Shown piece by piece: positions 7,354-12,580 of a DNA stretch of 12,580 bases. The stretch comes from BS750m-G62 sp964577175 (lineage in GTDB: Bacteria; Planctomycetota; Phycisphaerae; FEN-1346). The stretch spans positions 1 to 12,580 of the forward strand of contig CAZNYC010000122.1 of the NCBI GenBank assembly GCA_964577175.1. The letters run 5' to 3'. The position numbers and the translations under genes were made by a program. The notes beneath the pieces were generated by a model. That model did not search any database. It had not been told where the DNA came from and worked only from the letters and a program-made list of their open reading frames with translations. Every line of letters starts with the position of its first letter. Position 1 is the stretch's first letter.

Positions 7354-7389
7354 CGAGCCTCCTGTCGGCCTCGGTGTGGAGCGACGCAA

Positions 7390-7407
7390 GGCAGGCAAAG
7401 GCCTGCC
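7390..7407 (-). other. GC-rich hairpin in the leader of the two-domain glycosyltransferase gene
   Basis: GGCAGGC and GCCTGCC form a perfect seven-pair stem around AAAG (CTTT in the transcript). It lies 37 bases upstream of the ATG and has no T run after it on the - strand, so it is not a standard terminator. It could be an attenuator-type or RNA-stability element, or simply chance. Confidence 0.35.
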
Positions 7408-7451
7408 AGCCTCCCTTCCGTTAGTCAGTAAGGCGACCTTCCCGTACAGGA

Positions 7452-7465
7452 CCGACTGAAGTCGG
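7452..7465 (-). other. short palindrome between the glycosyltransferase genes
   Basis: CCGACTGAAGTCGG is a near-perfect palindrome with six-base arms and a two-base centre. Together with the hairpin at 7390-7407 it makes the 228-base spacer structured. It is either RNA secondary structure or a small protein-binding site; no function can be assigned. Confidence 0.25.
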
Positions 7466-7581
7466 GACTGAGCCTCACACAGGCTATGTCGGCCTCAAGC
7501 CCGGTGCCGCCCTCGAGCACCGCCGCAGGTCTTGTCAAACGCCGCGCGCTCCCCGTTCCAGGTAGAAGCACCTTCCCGCCA

Positions 7582-8568
7582 TCACGGCCGGGAGGACTCT
7601 TGCCAGGCCTCCGCCCCCATTTGATACCGTTCGATCGCGCGGCACACGTCGATGGGCTCGATCATCGCCATGCACCGGGCAACCGGCTCGCCATCGACCG
7701 AGGTGGGGTAGCGGCACAGGTTCCCGTCCCGCTCCTCGTCCCCGTCTCCGATCGGCTGGATTCGGGCCTTCCAACAACCGTGGTGGCTGCAGCAGTCAAT
7801 CTGCCCGATCGTGTGCAGAAACTGGTGTCCCGGATACATCTCCCAGTGCGGGGGTTCACGGCCCCCGGCAATCACCACGCAAGGCTTGTCGAAAGCCGCG
7901 GCCATGTGCATGGTACAGGTGACCGGGCACACGACACCCTCGGCGTGGTAGACCAGTTGGACCAGTTCCCGCAACGTCGTCTGTCCGACCAGGTTGATCG
8001 CGCCTTCCAAAACCGGATGATGATCGTCCGCATTGCCCGCCTGCACGAACCGAATGCGGCCGGCGAAGTGGTCGATCACCTCCTGAAAGAAGCGGCGCGG
8101 CCACCACTTGATCGTCACGTCGTGTTTGCCGCCCGCGACGACAAGCCAGTAAGGCACCTTCACGTCTTTAGGCGGCCCCTCCCTTTCCCAAGGAGCGAGG
8201 TGAATATCCGGGGCAAAACGCTGCAACGGGATATCACGCCCGAGCCTCTCGGAGAGAAGATCACACGCCGCCTCGATGTAGTGCCTGGGTTGTCCGTTGC
8301 AGCGGTTGAGCAGCGGCGGATGATGGCAGTCAATGCGAACAACGCCCTGGGACTCTGGAGGCGCCGGCGTGACGTACGGATTGTGTAACCATAGGTCGGA
8401 GCACAGCGTCTCGACGGCCGTCACGTACCGCTGTGGATATGCGGCGTGCAGGTCCCGAACCGCTGCCGTCAGCATCAGCACGTCGCCGGGGCTGCACCTG
8501 TTGACAAGCAGCAAGTTCGTCGGCAACTCGGGGCAGAGAATCTGCACGTTCCTGGAGGGCTCTGACAC
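7582..8568 (-). CDS. glycosyltransferase family 9 (heptosyltransferase-like) protein
   Basis: 328 residues from a GTG at 8568; no in-frame ATG occurs before residue 32. Family GT9 enzymes transfer heptose or related sugars from nucleotide donors to lipopolysaccharide core and similar glycans. Visible hallmarks are SPGDVLMLTAAVRDLHAAYP (26-45) in the acceptor-side Rossmann fold, YWLVVAGGKHDVTIKWWP (140-157) at the start of the donor-side domain, and VVCPVTCTMHMAAAFDKPCVVIAGG (212-236), matching the family's GxxxGxxHLAAAxxxP nucleotide-sugar loop but with Pro and Cys where Asp and Gly are common. A Cys-rich C-terminal stretch (C259, C260, C265, C285, C299) could bind metal; I recall it in a subgroup of bacterial GT9 proteins. 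The GTG lies two bases after the TAG of the small frame upstream, so translation may be coupled. A sugar-transfer role is fairly sure; the sugar is not. Confidence 0.85.
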   Translation of the reverse strand: MSEPSRNVQILCPELPTNLLLVNRCSPGDVLMLTAAVRDLHAAYPQRYVTAVETLCSDLWLHNPYVTPAPPESQGVVRIDCHHPPLLNRCNGQPRHYIEAACDLLSERLGRDIPLQRFAPDIHLAPWEREGPPKDVKVPYWLVVAGGKHDVTIKWWPRRFFQEVIDHFAGRIRFVQAGNADDHHPVLEGAINLVGQTTLRELVQLVYHAEGVVCPVTCTMHMAAAFDKPCVVIAGGREPPHWEMYPGHQFLHTIGQIDCCSHHGCWKARIQPIGDGDEERDGNLCRYPTSVDGEPVARCMAMIEPIDVCRAIERYQMGAEAWQESSRP

Positions 8569-8570
8569 GG

Positions 8571-8853
8571 CTATCTTTCAATCCGGGTGTTCTTCTGTCC
8601 CTGAGGTTTGCGGAACAACTCCGAATACTTCTTCAGAAACTGCAGGAGATTCTCCTTCGCCTTGCCGGTTGCCTTCTTCGCCTCGAGTTGAACCCGGTGC
8701 CGGGCCATGCTGGCACCGTAGCCGCCTGCCGTTCCATCGCCCCGTACGTCCCGGGGATCTTTTCGATGGCCTCCTCGGCCGGCGCCTGACCAGTGATCGC
8801 GAGGCCACAGGCAAGGATCACGAGACCTGGACAAACCGTTTCGCGCGCATCAT
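8571..8853 (-). pseudogene. small exported-protein gene broken by apparent frameshifts
   Basis: Three pieces in three frames read as one small protein. ATG-ATG at 8853 opens MMRAKRFVQVS and stops at 8818. A second frame continues VILACGLAITGQAPAEEA, a typical signal-peptide core and cleavage region, then IEKIPGTYGAMERQAATV. A third frame (from about 8708) gives the helical, Lys-rich MARHRVQLEAKKATGKAK and KENLLQFLKKYSELFRK, ending with TAG at 8571. Joined by two single-base shifts it would be a ~90-residue exported helical protein. The outer pieces have no good ribosome binding site of their own. It sits between the LRR gene and the GT9 gene, two bases from the latter's GTG. Sequencing error or true decay cannot be told apart here. 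No family is recognised. Confidence 0.45.
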
Positions 8854-8858
8854 GATCT

Positions 8859-8876
8859 GTCCCCCGTGCCGGGGAC
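8859..8876 (-). other. hairpin covering the Shine-Dalgarno of the small broken gene
   Basis: GTCCCC (8859-8864) and GGGGAC (8871-8876) form a perfect six-pair stem with a six-base loop. On the - strand the downstream arm GGGGAC is the only Shine-Dalgarno-like sequence before the ATG-ATG at 8853, so pairing would hide it. It has no T run and is not a terminator. Confidence 0.35.
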
Positions 8877-8929
8877 GCGAGATTAGGAGGTATGGGCCGT
8901 GCCTAGCCCAAGACAAACGTTACAAGCCG

Positions 8930-10339
8930 CTAATGTGATATTTGGCAATTCGGCAGCGCCCGTTCAAGCGCCTTCACCGCCGCGTCCGTCACCTGCGTAT
9001 CCTCCAGGTACAGCACTCGCAAGCCGACCATGCCGTCAAGGTGTTCAAGGCCCGCGTCGGTTACCTTTGTACGTCTAAGGTTGAGCCACCCCAAACTCCT
9101 CAGGTCCCTCAGGTGCACAAGACCCGCGTCCGCCACCTCCGTGTCCGCAAGGTTCAGCTCCTGCAAGTCCGTCAGGCCTTTCAGGTGGACAAGGCCTGCG
9201 TCCGTCACCTGCGTCTGCCGAAGGTGCAGCTCCTGCAGGTTCCGCAGGCCCTTCAGATGTACAAGGCCTTCGTCCGTTACTTGCGTGTATTCGAGACTCA
9301 GGCACTGCAAGCCCGTCAGGTTCTTCAGATGCGCCACGCCCGCCTCCGTCACCCGGTGGCCTCCAAGGACCAACCCCCGCAAGCCCGTCAGGGCCTCGAG
9401 GCGGACCAAGCCCTCGTCCGTCATCTGCCGACCCCCAAGGTCCAGCACCCGCAAGCCTGTCAGGCCCTCCAGGTGCACAAGGCCCGTGCCCGTCACCTGC
9501 GTGTATCCAAGGTCCAGCCGCCGCAAGCCGGTCAAATCCTTCAGATGGACAAGCCCGGCGCCCGTCACTTGCGTGTACCTGAGACTCAGGCGCTGCAAGC
9601 CCGTCAGGTTCTTGAGATGCGCAAGGCCCGCGTCCGTCACCTGCGAGCTTCCAAGGTACAACTCCTGCAAACCCGTCAGGTTCTTCAGATGCTCAAGGCC
9701 CGCGTCCATCACCTGGGTGTATGACAGGTCCAGCCGCCGCAAGCCCTTCAGGCCCTTCAGGTGCACAAAGCCCGTGCCCTTGACCTGCGTTTCCCCAAGG
9801 CTCAGCTCCCGCAAGGCCGTCAGGTCCCTCAAGTGGACAAGCCCCGCGTCCGTGATCCGCGTGCCGAAAAGGACCAGCTTGCGCAAGCCTGTCAGGGCCG
9901 CCAGGTGCACCAGTCCCGCGTCCGTCACCTGCGTCGCCCCAAGCTTCAGAACCTGTAACTCCGTCCGGCCCTTCAGCCGCGCCAGACCGCTGTTCGTTGC
10001 GTGCAAGAGACGTACCTTGGAGGTCTTCTTTTCGGGGGTCGCAGCAGCCAGTATCCGGGGGGTCGTATCACCCGTCGGCTCCGCCCGCTGGTCGGAACAA
10101 GCGCGGACCTTGACCGCAGTGTCCGAGGGCCTTGACGCCACGCAGTCACGGGTGTCCGTCTCTTTCATCGGTACGTACACCCGCAGCACCAGCGGCGACT
10201 CGAATTGGGCGCCCGGCAGGCAAGGCGCCTCCGCGGCGACCGACGAGCCCTCCCGCCGCTCCTCACAGTAAGCAGGTACCGATGCGAGTACCGTGACTAG
10301 CACAACGGCCGTCATCCCCCAACGTGCAGGACCCTTCAT
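8930..10339 (-). CDS. exported leucine-rich repeat protein with 14 repeats
   Basis: 469 residues from ATG 10339, which has AGGAGG eight bases upstream. Residues 1-24 are a signal peptide (hydrophobic 9-20, probable cleavage after AYC/A region). Residues 25-127 are a less ordered region with Cys at 25, 40, 66 and 81. Residues 128-463 are exactly 14 leucine-rich repeats of 24 residues, with consensus L..L.L..TQVTDAGLVHLK.LTG. This cysteine-free, short-repeat class is very common in planctomycetes. Such arrays form curved solenoids that bind proteins or ligands; no enzymatic domain is present. The gene is downstream of the third Pro-Ser gene and the HEAT remnant on the same strand, in the place where the other cassettes end. 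It may therefore be an unrelated neighbour or an alternative solenoid partner. It is complete, with no membrane anchor after the signal peptide. Confidence 0.85.
   Translation of the reverse strand: MKGPARWGMTAVVLVTVLASVPAYCEERREGSSVAAEAPCLPGAQFESPLVLRVYVPMKETDTRDCVASRPSDTAVKVRACSDQRAEPTGDTTPRILAAATPEKKTSKVRLLHATNSGLARLKGRTELQVLKLGATQVTDAGLVHLAALTGLRKLVLFGTRITDAGLVHLRDLTALRELSLGETQVKGTGFVHLKGLKGLRRLDLSYTQVMDAGLEHLKNLTGLQELYLGSSQVTDAGLAHLKNLTGLQRLSLRYTQVTGAGLVHLKDLTGLRRLDLGYTQVTGTGLVHLEGLTGLRVLDLGGRQMTDEGLVRLEALTGLRGLVLGGHRVTEAGVAHLKNLTGLQCLSLEYTQVTDEGLVHLKGLRNLQELHLRQTQVTDAGLVHLKGLTDLQELNLADTEVADAGLVHLRDLRSLGWLNLRRTKVTDAGLEHLDGMVGLRVLYLEDTQVTDAAVKALERALPNCQISH
8951..9958 (-). repeat. 72-base tandem repeats encoding the leucine-rich repeats
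   Basis: Fourteen consecutive 72-base units, one per 24-residue repeat, with no length variation. Units are diverged but share a core around CAGGTGACGGACGCGGGC. Some are closer to each other than to adjacent ones; for example units ending HLKNLTG occur at positions 4, 5 and 9. This indicates past duplication of blocks. Confidence 0.8.
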
Positions 10340-10466
10340 GATCGCCGCCTCCTTTGATTTGAGACCTCCCGGATGACCTTGCTTGGCTCCGCCGCCAACC
10401 GCCTCAGGGCCCCGCAGCTCACCGGGAGTGAAGAACGGCCGTGAGCGCCGAATCGCGCTTTACCCG

Positions 10467-10729
10467 TTAGTTGTCCTCGTTTTCCATGATCGCCACCAGT
10501 TGCGAGATCAACTTGGCCCGTGATTCAGGAAGTCGCTACCGCGCTTGTTGCTCCGTCTTGGTATCATCGGAAAGCAATCGCCTCACGGCCCTTCTTTCGG
10601 CTGCAGCGGCACAGCGCCGGTCCCAAGCACCATCACTATCCACGCCACAACCGCCGCTAACGCCAACACTCTCGCTGAGAACGTGGCACGTCCTGCGACA
10701 TCATCGGACGGCCCTACTGCAGATTCCAT
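10467..10729 (-). pseudogene. remnant of a HEAT-like exported gene (third cassette partner)
   Basis: The 374 bases between the Pro-Ser gene and the LRR gene hold a disrupted relative of the HEAT-like genes. ATG 10729 overlaps the end of the Pro-Ser gene by 16 bases and encodes MESAVGPSDD..., with a strong hydrophobic segment ARVLALAAVVAWIVMVLG, then PLQPKEGP and TGA at 10583. One frame over, at about the same place, VRRLLSDDTKTEQQAR is followed by an in-frame TAG and then RLPESRAKLISQLVAIMEN, ending in TAA at 10467. This matches the first helices of the intact partners (SLVEGLRSEDAETRQEAHRA, KSREQTIAALETLIEE). Thus one frameshift, one nonsense codon and loss of the rest of the gene are visible. 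Bases 10340-10466 hold only the LRR gene's ribosome binding site. The first frame could still make a 48-residue membrane peptide. Confidence 0.55.
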
Positions 10730-12045
10730 GTCGTTGGTGTGGTACCGTCGGCGTTCTGATTGTCGCCAGGCACATCGTCGACCACCTCCCAGGTCGACTT
10801 ATGTATTACCTCGTATTTTGATGTCCTATCGGGTATCCGCCCGACGCCCCAATCCTCTGACACCTGTATGGTATCATTCGTGCTGATCTCTACGTGCCGC
10901 ACCTGGCCCGCTCCCTGCCCCTCGTATATCTTAATGACACCGGGCACCCACTGGTTCGCAGGCCATTGCTTACTAGTGTCACGTAGCAGATTGACGTCGC
11001 CGCTAGAGGCTGTCCCCATATCCCAAGGGGCGGTCTTCTTGTAGGACTGGCGAGTGTACCATTTCTTCCTCTTCGAACACTGTGTGCCATTATATTCCGC
11101 CCATTCTTCGAAGTTCACACGTCTGCGACGAATAGTACCAAGCGGCTTCTGGCCTAGTGCCTCAGTGCCTGGACCATCGAGGTCGTATATGACCCCTTCC
11201 GATTCGCCACTTTGAGGATCATCATCTCGATATTTTTTGGGGCTCCTGTCAATATGCGCGGGAATAACCACAGAGTTCTCGTTGCCGTTGGGGCCCCAAT
11301 ACAGTTTGCCGTCAACTACTCGTCTCGTCAGTCGCAGTTCGCCGCCGAATTCAGAGGGGTTAAAGTCCGAGGGGGCGACCTCTCCCGCGAACTCGCTAGC
11401 GCGTCCGCTCCACCCGTTTTGCTCTTGCAAGTGCTCGTTGGTAGCAAACAGATGGTGCCCGAGGCTGTAGTCAGGGTGTTGCTCAGTGACGATTAATTTG
11501 CTGTGGTTATCTCGGGCTGCATTGTCCTCTTCCACAGGTCCCTGGTGGTCAGGGTTTACTGTGACCCACAGGACCGTGAATTTAACTTGATCTTTGACGG
11601 AAGGTTCGTGCTTTTTGGATAAGGCCAGGGTCACATCGCGCATGCTAGAGCTTGCTTCGTGACCCTGAACGTACAGCGATTTCGGGAGATCGTCTGTGCT
11701 GAATTCATTGTCTCCGCCTGCAAACGTTATCTCCGTCGCCTCTTCGCCCGGTCCCGTAAATACTCTTACTCTTCCCTCTCCGCCATATGAGCGAGTCAGG
11801 ACAACGGTGCCGGACCACGAGGAAGGCTCTTGAAGAATGATTTCCTTGCGCGGGGCGCCGTTACCGTCGGAGCGACGCACGACCACGCCACCCACCTTGG
11901 TTTCGTCTACCTCGTCGACGCCTTTGATGTCCAAGTCAGGGCTCGGCGACGGCGAAGAGCTGGGTGACGGGGACGGTGACGGGCTCGGGGACGGAGACGG
12001 TGACGATGACGGGCTCGGGGACGGCGATGGGCTGGGATCTGGCAT
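10714..12045 (-). CDS. Pro-Ser tract protein with beta-rich body and a GAGQ-type C-terminal domain
   Basis: 443 residues from ATG 12045, whose leader and first codons are identical to those of the gene at 2762. Residues 4-36 are a Pro-Ser tract. Residues 38-162 are a beta-rich region ending SLYVQGHEASSSMRDVTLAL and VKFTVLWVTV. Residues 211-245 carry GWSGRASEF..V.PSDFNPS, and 286-336 carry IYDLDGPG, RRRRVNFEEW, CSKRKKWYTRQSYKK. These blocks recur in the two paralogues in this window. Residues ~346-415 (SSGDVNLLRDTSKQWPANQW, IYEGQGAGQVRHV, PDRTSKYEVI) form a different C-terminal module. It resembles a short beta domain I recall from phage structural and surface proteins, with the pattern L.DT.K.W..N.W...G.GAGQ.R. 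No signal peptide is seen. Its stop overlaps the start of a degenerate HEAT partner. A sigma-70 promoter and inverted repeat lie just upstream. Function is unknown. Confidence 0.75.
   Translation of the reverse strand: MPDPSPSPSPSPSSSPSPSPSPSPSPSPSSSPSPSPDLDIKGVDEVDETKVGGVVVRRSDGNGAPRKEIILQEPSSWSGTVVLTRSYGGEGRVRVFTGPGEEATEITFAGGDNEFSTDDLPKSLYVQGHEASSSMRDVTLALSKKHEPSVKDQVKFTVLWVTVNPDHQGPVEEDNAARDNHSKLIVTEQHPDYSLGHHLFATNEHLQEQNGWSGRASEFAGEVAPSDFNPSEFGGELRLTRRVVDGKLYWGPNGNENSVVIPAHIDRSPKKYRDDDPQSGESEGVIYDLDGPGTEALGQKPLGTIRRRRVNFEEWAEYNGTQCSKRKKWYTRQSYKKTAPWDMGTASSGDVNLLRDTSKQWPANQWVPGVIKIYEGQGAGQVRHVEISTNDTIQVSEDWGVGRIPDRTSKYEVIHKSTWEVVDDVPGDNQNADGTTPTTWNLQ
11938..12036 (-). repeat. Pro-Ser coding repeat tract of the third cassette
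   Basis: About 33 codons of Pro-Ser alternation, interrupted twice by Ser-Ser-Ser (residues 13-15 and 29-31). It uses mixed serine codons (TCG, TCC, TCA, AGC, TCT). It is shorter and less regular than the 36-base units of the paralogue at 2774-2908. Confidence 0.8.
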
Positions 12046-12067
12046 GGCTGGCTCCCTGTTCCAGAGT
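12046..12067 (-). promoter_or_regulatory. conserved leader and ribosome binding site, second copy
   Basis: Identical over 22 bases to the leader at 2740-2761 on the other strand, with AGGGAG as the likely Shine-Dalgarno. Outside this block the upstream sequences of the two genes differ, so the block itself appears to be selected or recently copied. Confidence 0.7.
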
Positions 12068-12077
12068 CGCTGGGCTT

Positions 12078-12104
12078 GATGATACCTGATTGCCCAGTAT
12101 CATC
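12078..12104. promoter_or_regulatory. perfect inverted repeat, probable operator
   Basis: GATGATAC (12078-12085) and GTATCATC (12097-12104) are exact reverse complements separated by 11 bases. The half-site spacing is about 19 bases centre to centre, suited to a dimeric regulator. The repeat overlaps the -10 element and the expected transcription start of the promoter reading toward 12045, so binding would be expected to repress. A leader hairpin is an alternative, but the predicted start lies inside the repeat, which favours a DNA site. Confidence 0.5.
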
Positions 12105-12123
12105 CGATGCAGGTCGGTGTCAA
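12096..12123 (-). promoter_or_regulatory. sigma-70-type promoter for the third Pro-Ser gene
   Basis: On the - strand a perfect TTGACA -35 box (12123-12118), a 16-base spacer and GATACT as -10 (12101-12096, four of six consensus bases) lie about 50 bases upstream of the ATG. Transcription would begin near 12088. The remaining 231 bases up to the lipoprotein start at 12355 show no convincing gene; TTGTGC at 12285 with TAGCAT 16 bases later is only a weak + strand candidate. Confidence 0.5.
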
Positions 12124-12354
12124 GAACTTTTGGGCAGAGGCGATTCTGCCTTTCGAGGGCTCAGGGAGTTCCAGAAGCGGGGTGCGAAAGCCTCCGAGTC
12201 CTTGGCCTGTACTGCCGTAAGGCGTCACGACCCCAAGGTCAGTTGGCCTCGCTAATGACGAGCGACTACGCGAAGGAATAATCTCCTTGTGCGCCGATTC
12301 TAAGACAGTAGCATTTGAACGTGGTAAAGGACCGTCCGCCACAAGGGGAATCCG

Positions 12355-12580
12355 ATGCATCGCGCACGCCACCTTGTGTTCCTGGCTCTGGCTTTCCTCC
12401 CGCTGGCCTGCACCTCCTGGGAGAGACAGCATCAACTGGAGCGGGTGGCGAAGGACTGGTGCCTGACCATCCGCGCCAGCCAGGTCATCCCCGTCTATCC
12501 CCTCACCGAGGACCTCCAGCCCGGCGACGTCTTCCTCGTCCAGACGCCGGTCGAGAAACAGGTCGAGGTGTACGAGAAGC
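12355..12580 (+). CDS. lipoprotein of unknown function (3' partial)
   Basis: 75 full codons are visible from ATG 12355, preceded by AAGGGGA at good spacing; the gene runs off the right edge. Residues 1-20 form a lipoprotein signal peptide with lipobox LPLAC, so Cys20 would be lipidated and the protein anchored in a membrane. The mature part begins TSWERQHQLERVAKDWCLTI and contains the phrase SQVIPVYPLTEDLQPGDVFL. I recall this from uncharacterised lipoproteins of environmental bacteria; no function is known to me. It is divergent from the third Pro-Ser gene, with 309 bases between the starts. Confidence 0.8.
   Translation, partial: MHRARHLVFLALAFLPLACTSWERQHQLERVAKDWCLTIRASQVIPVYPLTEDLQPGDVFLVQTPVEKQVEVYEK

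Noticed and set aside
7486..8388. + strand frame of 300 codons opposite the GT9 gene
   Set aside because: Arg/Pro/His-rich shadow; the - strand frame carries the GT9 motifs.
9030..10271. Long + strand frame of 413 codons over the LRR gene
   Set aside because: It is a periodic, Arg/Pro/Ser/Cys-rich antisense shadow of the 72-base repeats; the - strand frame has a signal peptide, ribosome binding site and recognised repeats.
12100..12435. - strand frame running through the lipoprotein start
   Set aside because: It overlaps a well-supported lipoprotein and a promoter, and shows no family features.

Overview
This is a GC-rich bacterial window from an accessory, duplication-prone region. The best guess at the organism is a planctomycete or a related environmental bacterium. 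The reasons are the 24-residue 'VTDAGLVHLKGLTGL'-type leucine-rich repeats, the secreted HEAT-like proteins, the Pro-Ser-rich proteins, and a lipoprotein of the 'SQVIPVYPLTEDLQPGD' kind. No rRNA, tRNA, phage or transposase gene is visible, so the assignment is an inference.

Left part (1-5087, + strand): the end of a short conserved gene is followed by two copies of a two-gene cassette. The first gene of each cassette encodes an acidic, Trp/Asp-rich, probably beta-rich protein that begins with a long Pro-Ser tract. The second encodes an exported helical HEAT-like protein. In cassette 1 the Pro-Ser gene has lost its 5' end (160-1212) and its HEAT partner is internally duplicated (1244-2644). 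Cassette 2 is intact (2762-4069 and 4137-5087), but its HEAT reading frame carries two signal peptides and two ribosome binding sites in tandem.

Middle part (5299-10339, - strand): a two-domain glycosyltransferase (GT71-like plus DUF6625-like), a GT9 glycosyltransferase, a small frameshifted exported-protein remnant, and an exported protein with 14 leucine-rich repeats.

Right part (10467-12580): a third, inverted cassette whose Pro-Ser gene is intact (12045-10714, - strand). Its HEAT partner survives only as a short, disrupted remnant overlapping the Pro-Ser gene's stop codon (10729-10467). A good sigma-70 promoter with a perfect inverted repeat over its -10 box lies upstream. A divergent lipoprotein gene runs off the right edge.

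The most notable signal is the recurring pair of Pro-Ser beta-protein and HEAT-like exported protein. It occurs three times on both strands. The Pro-Ser genes have exchanged C-terminal domains, and the two intact ones share an identical block spanning the leader and first codons. What the pair does cannot be read from the sequence; an envelope or surface role is an inference from the signal peptides and the neighbouring glycosyltransferases.
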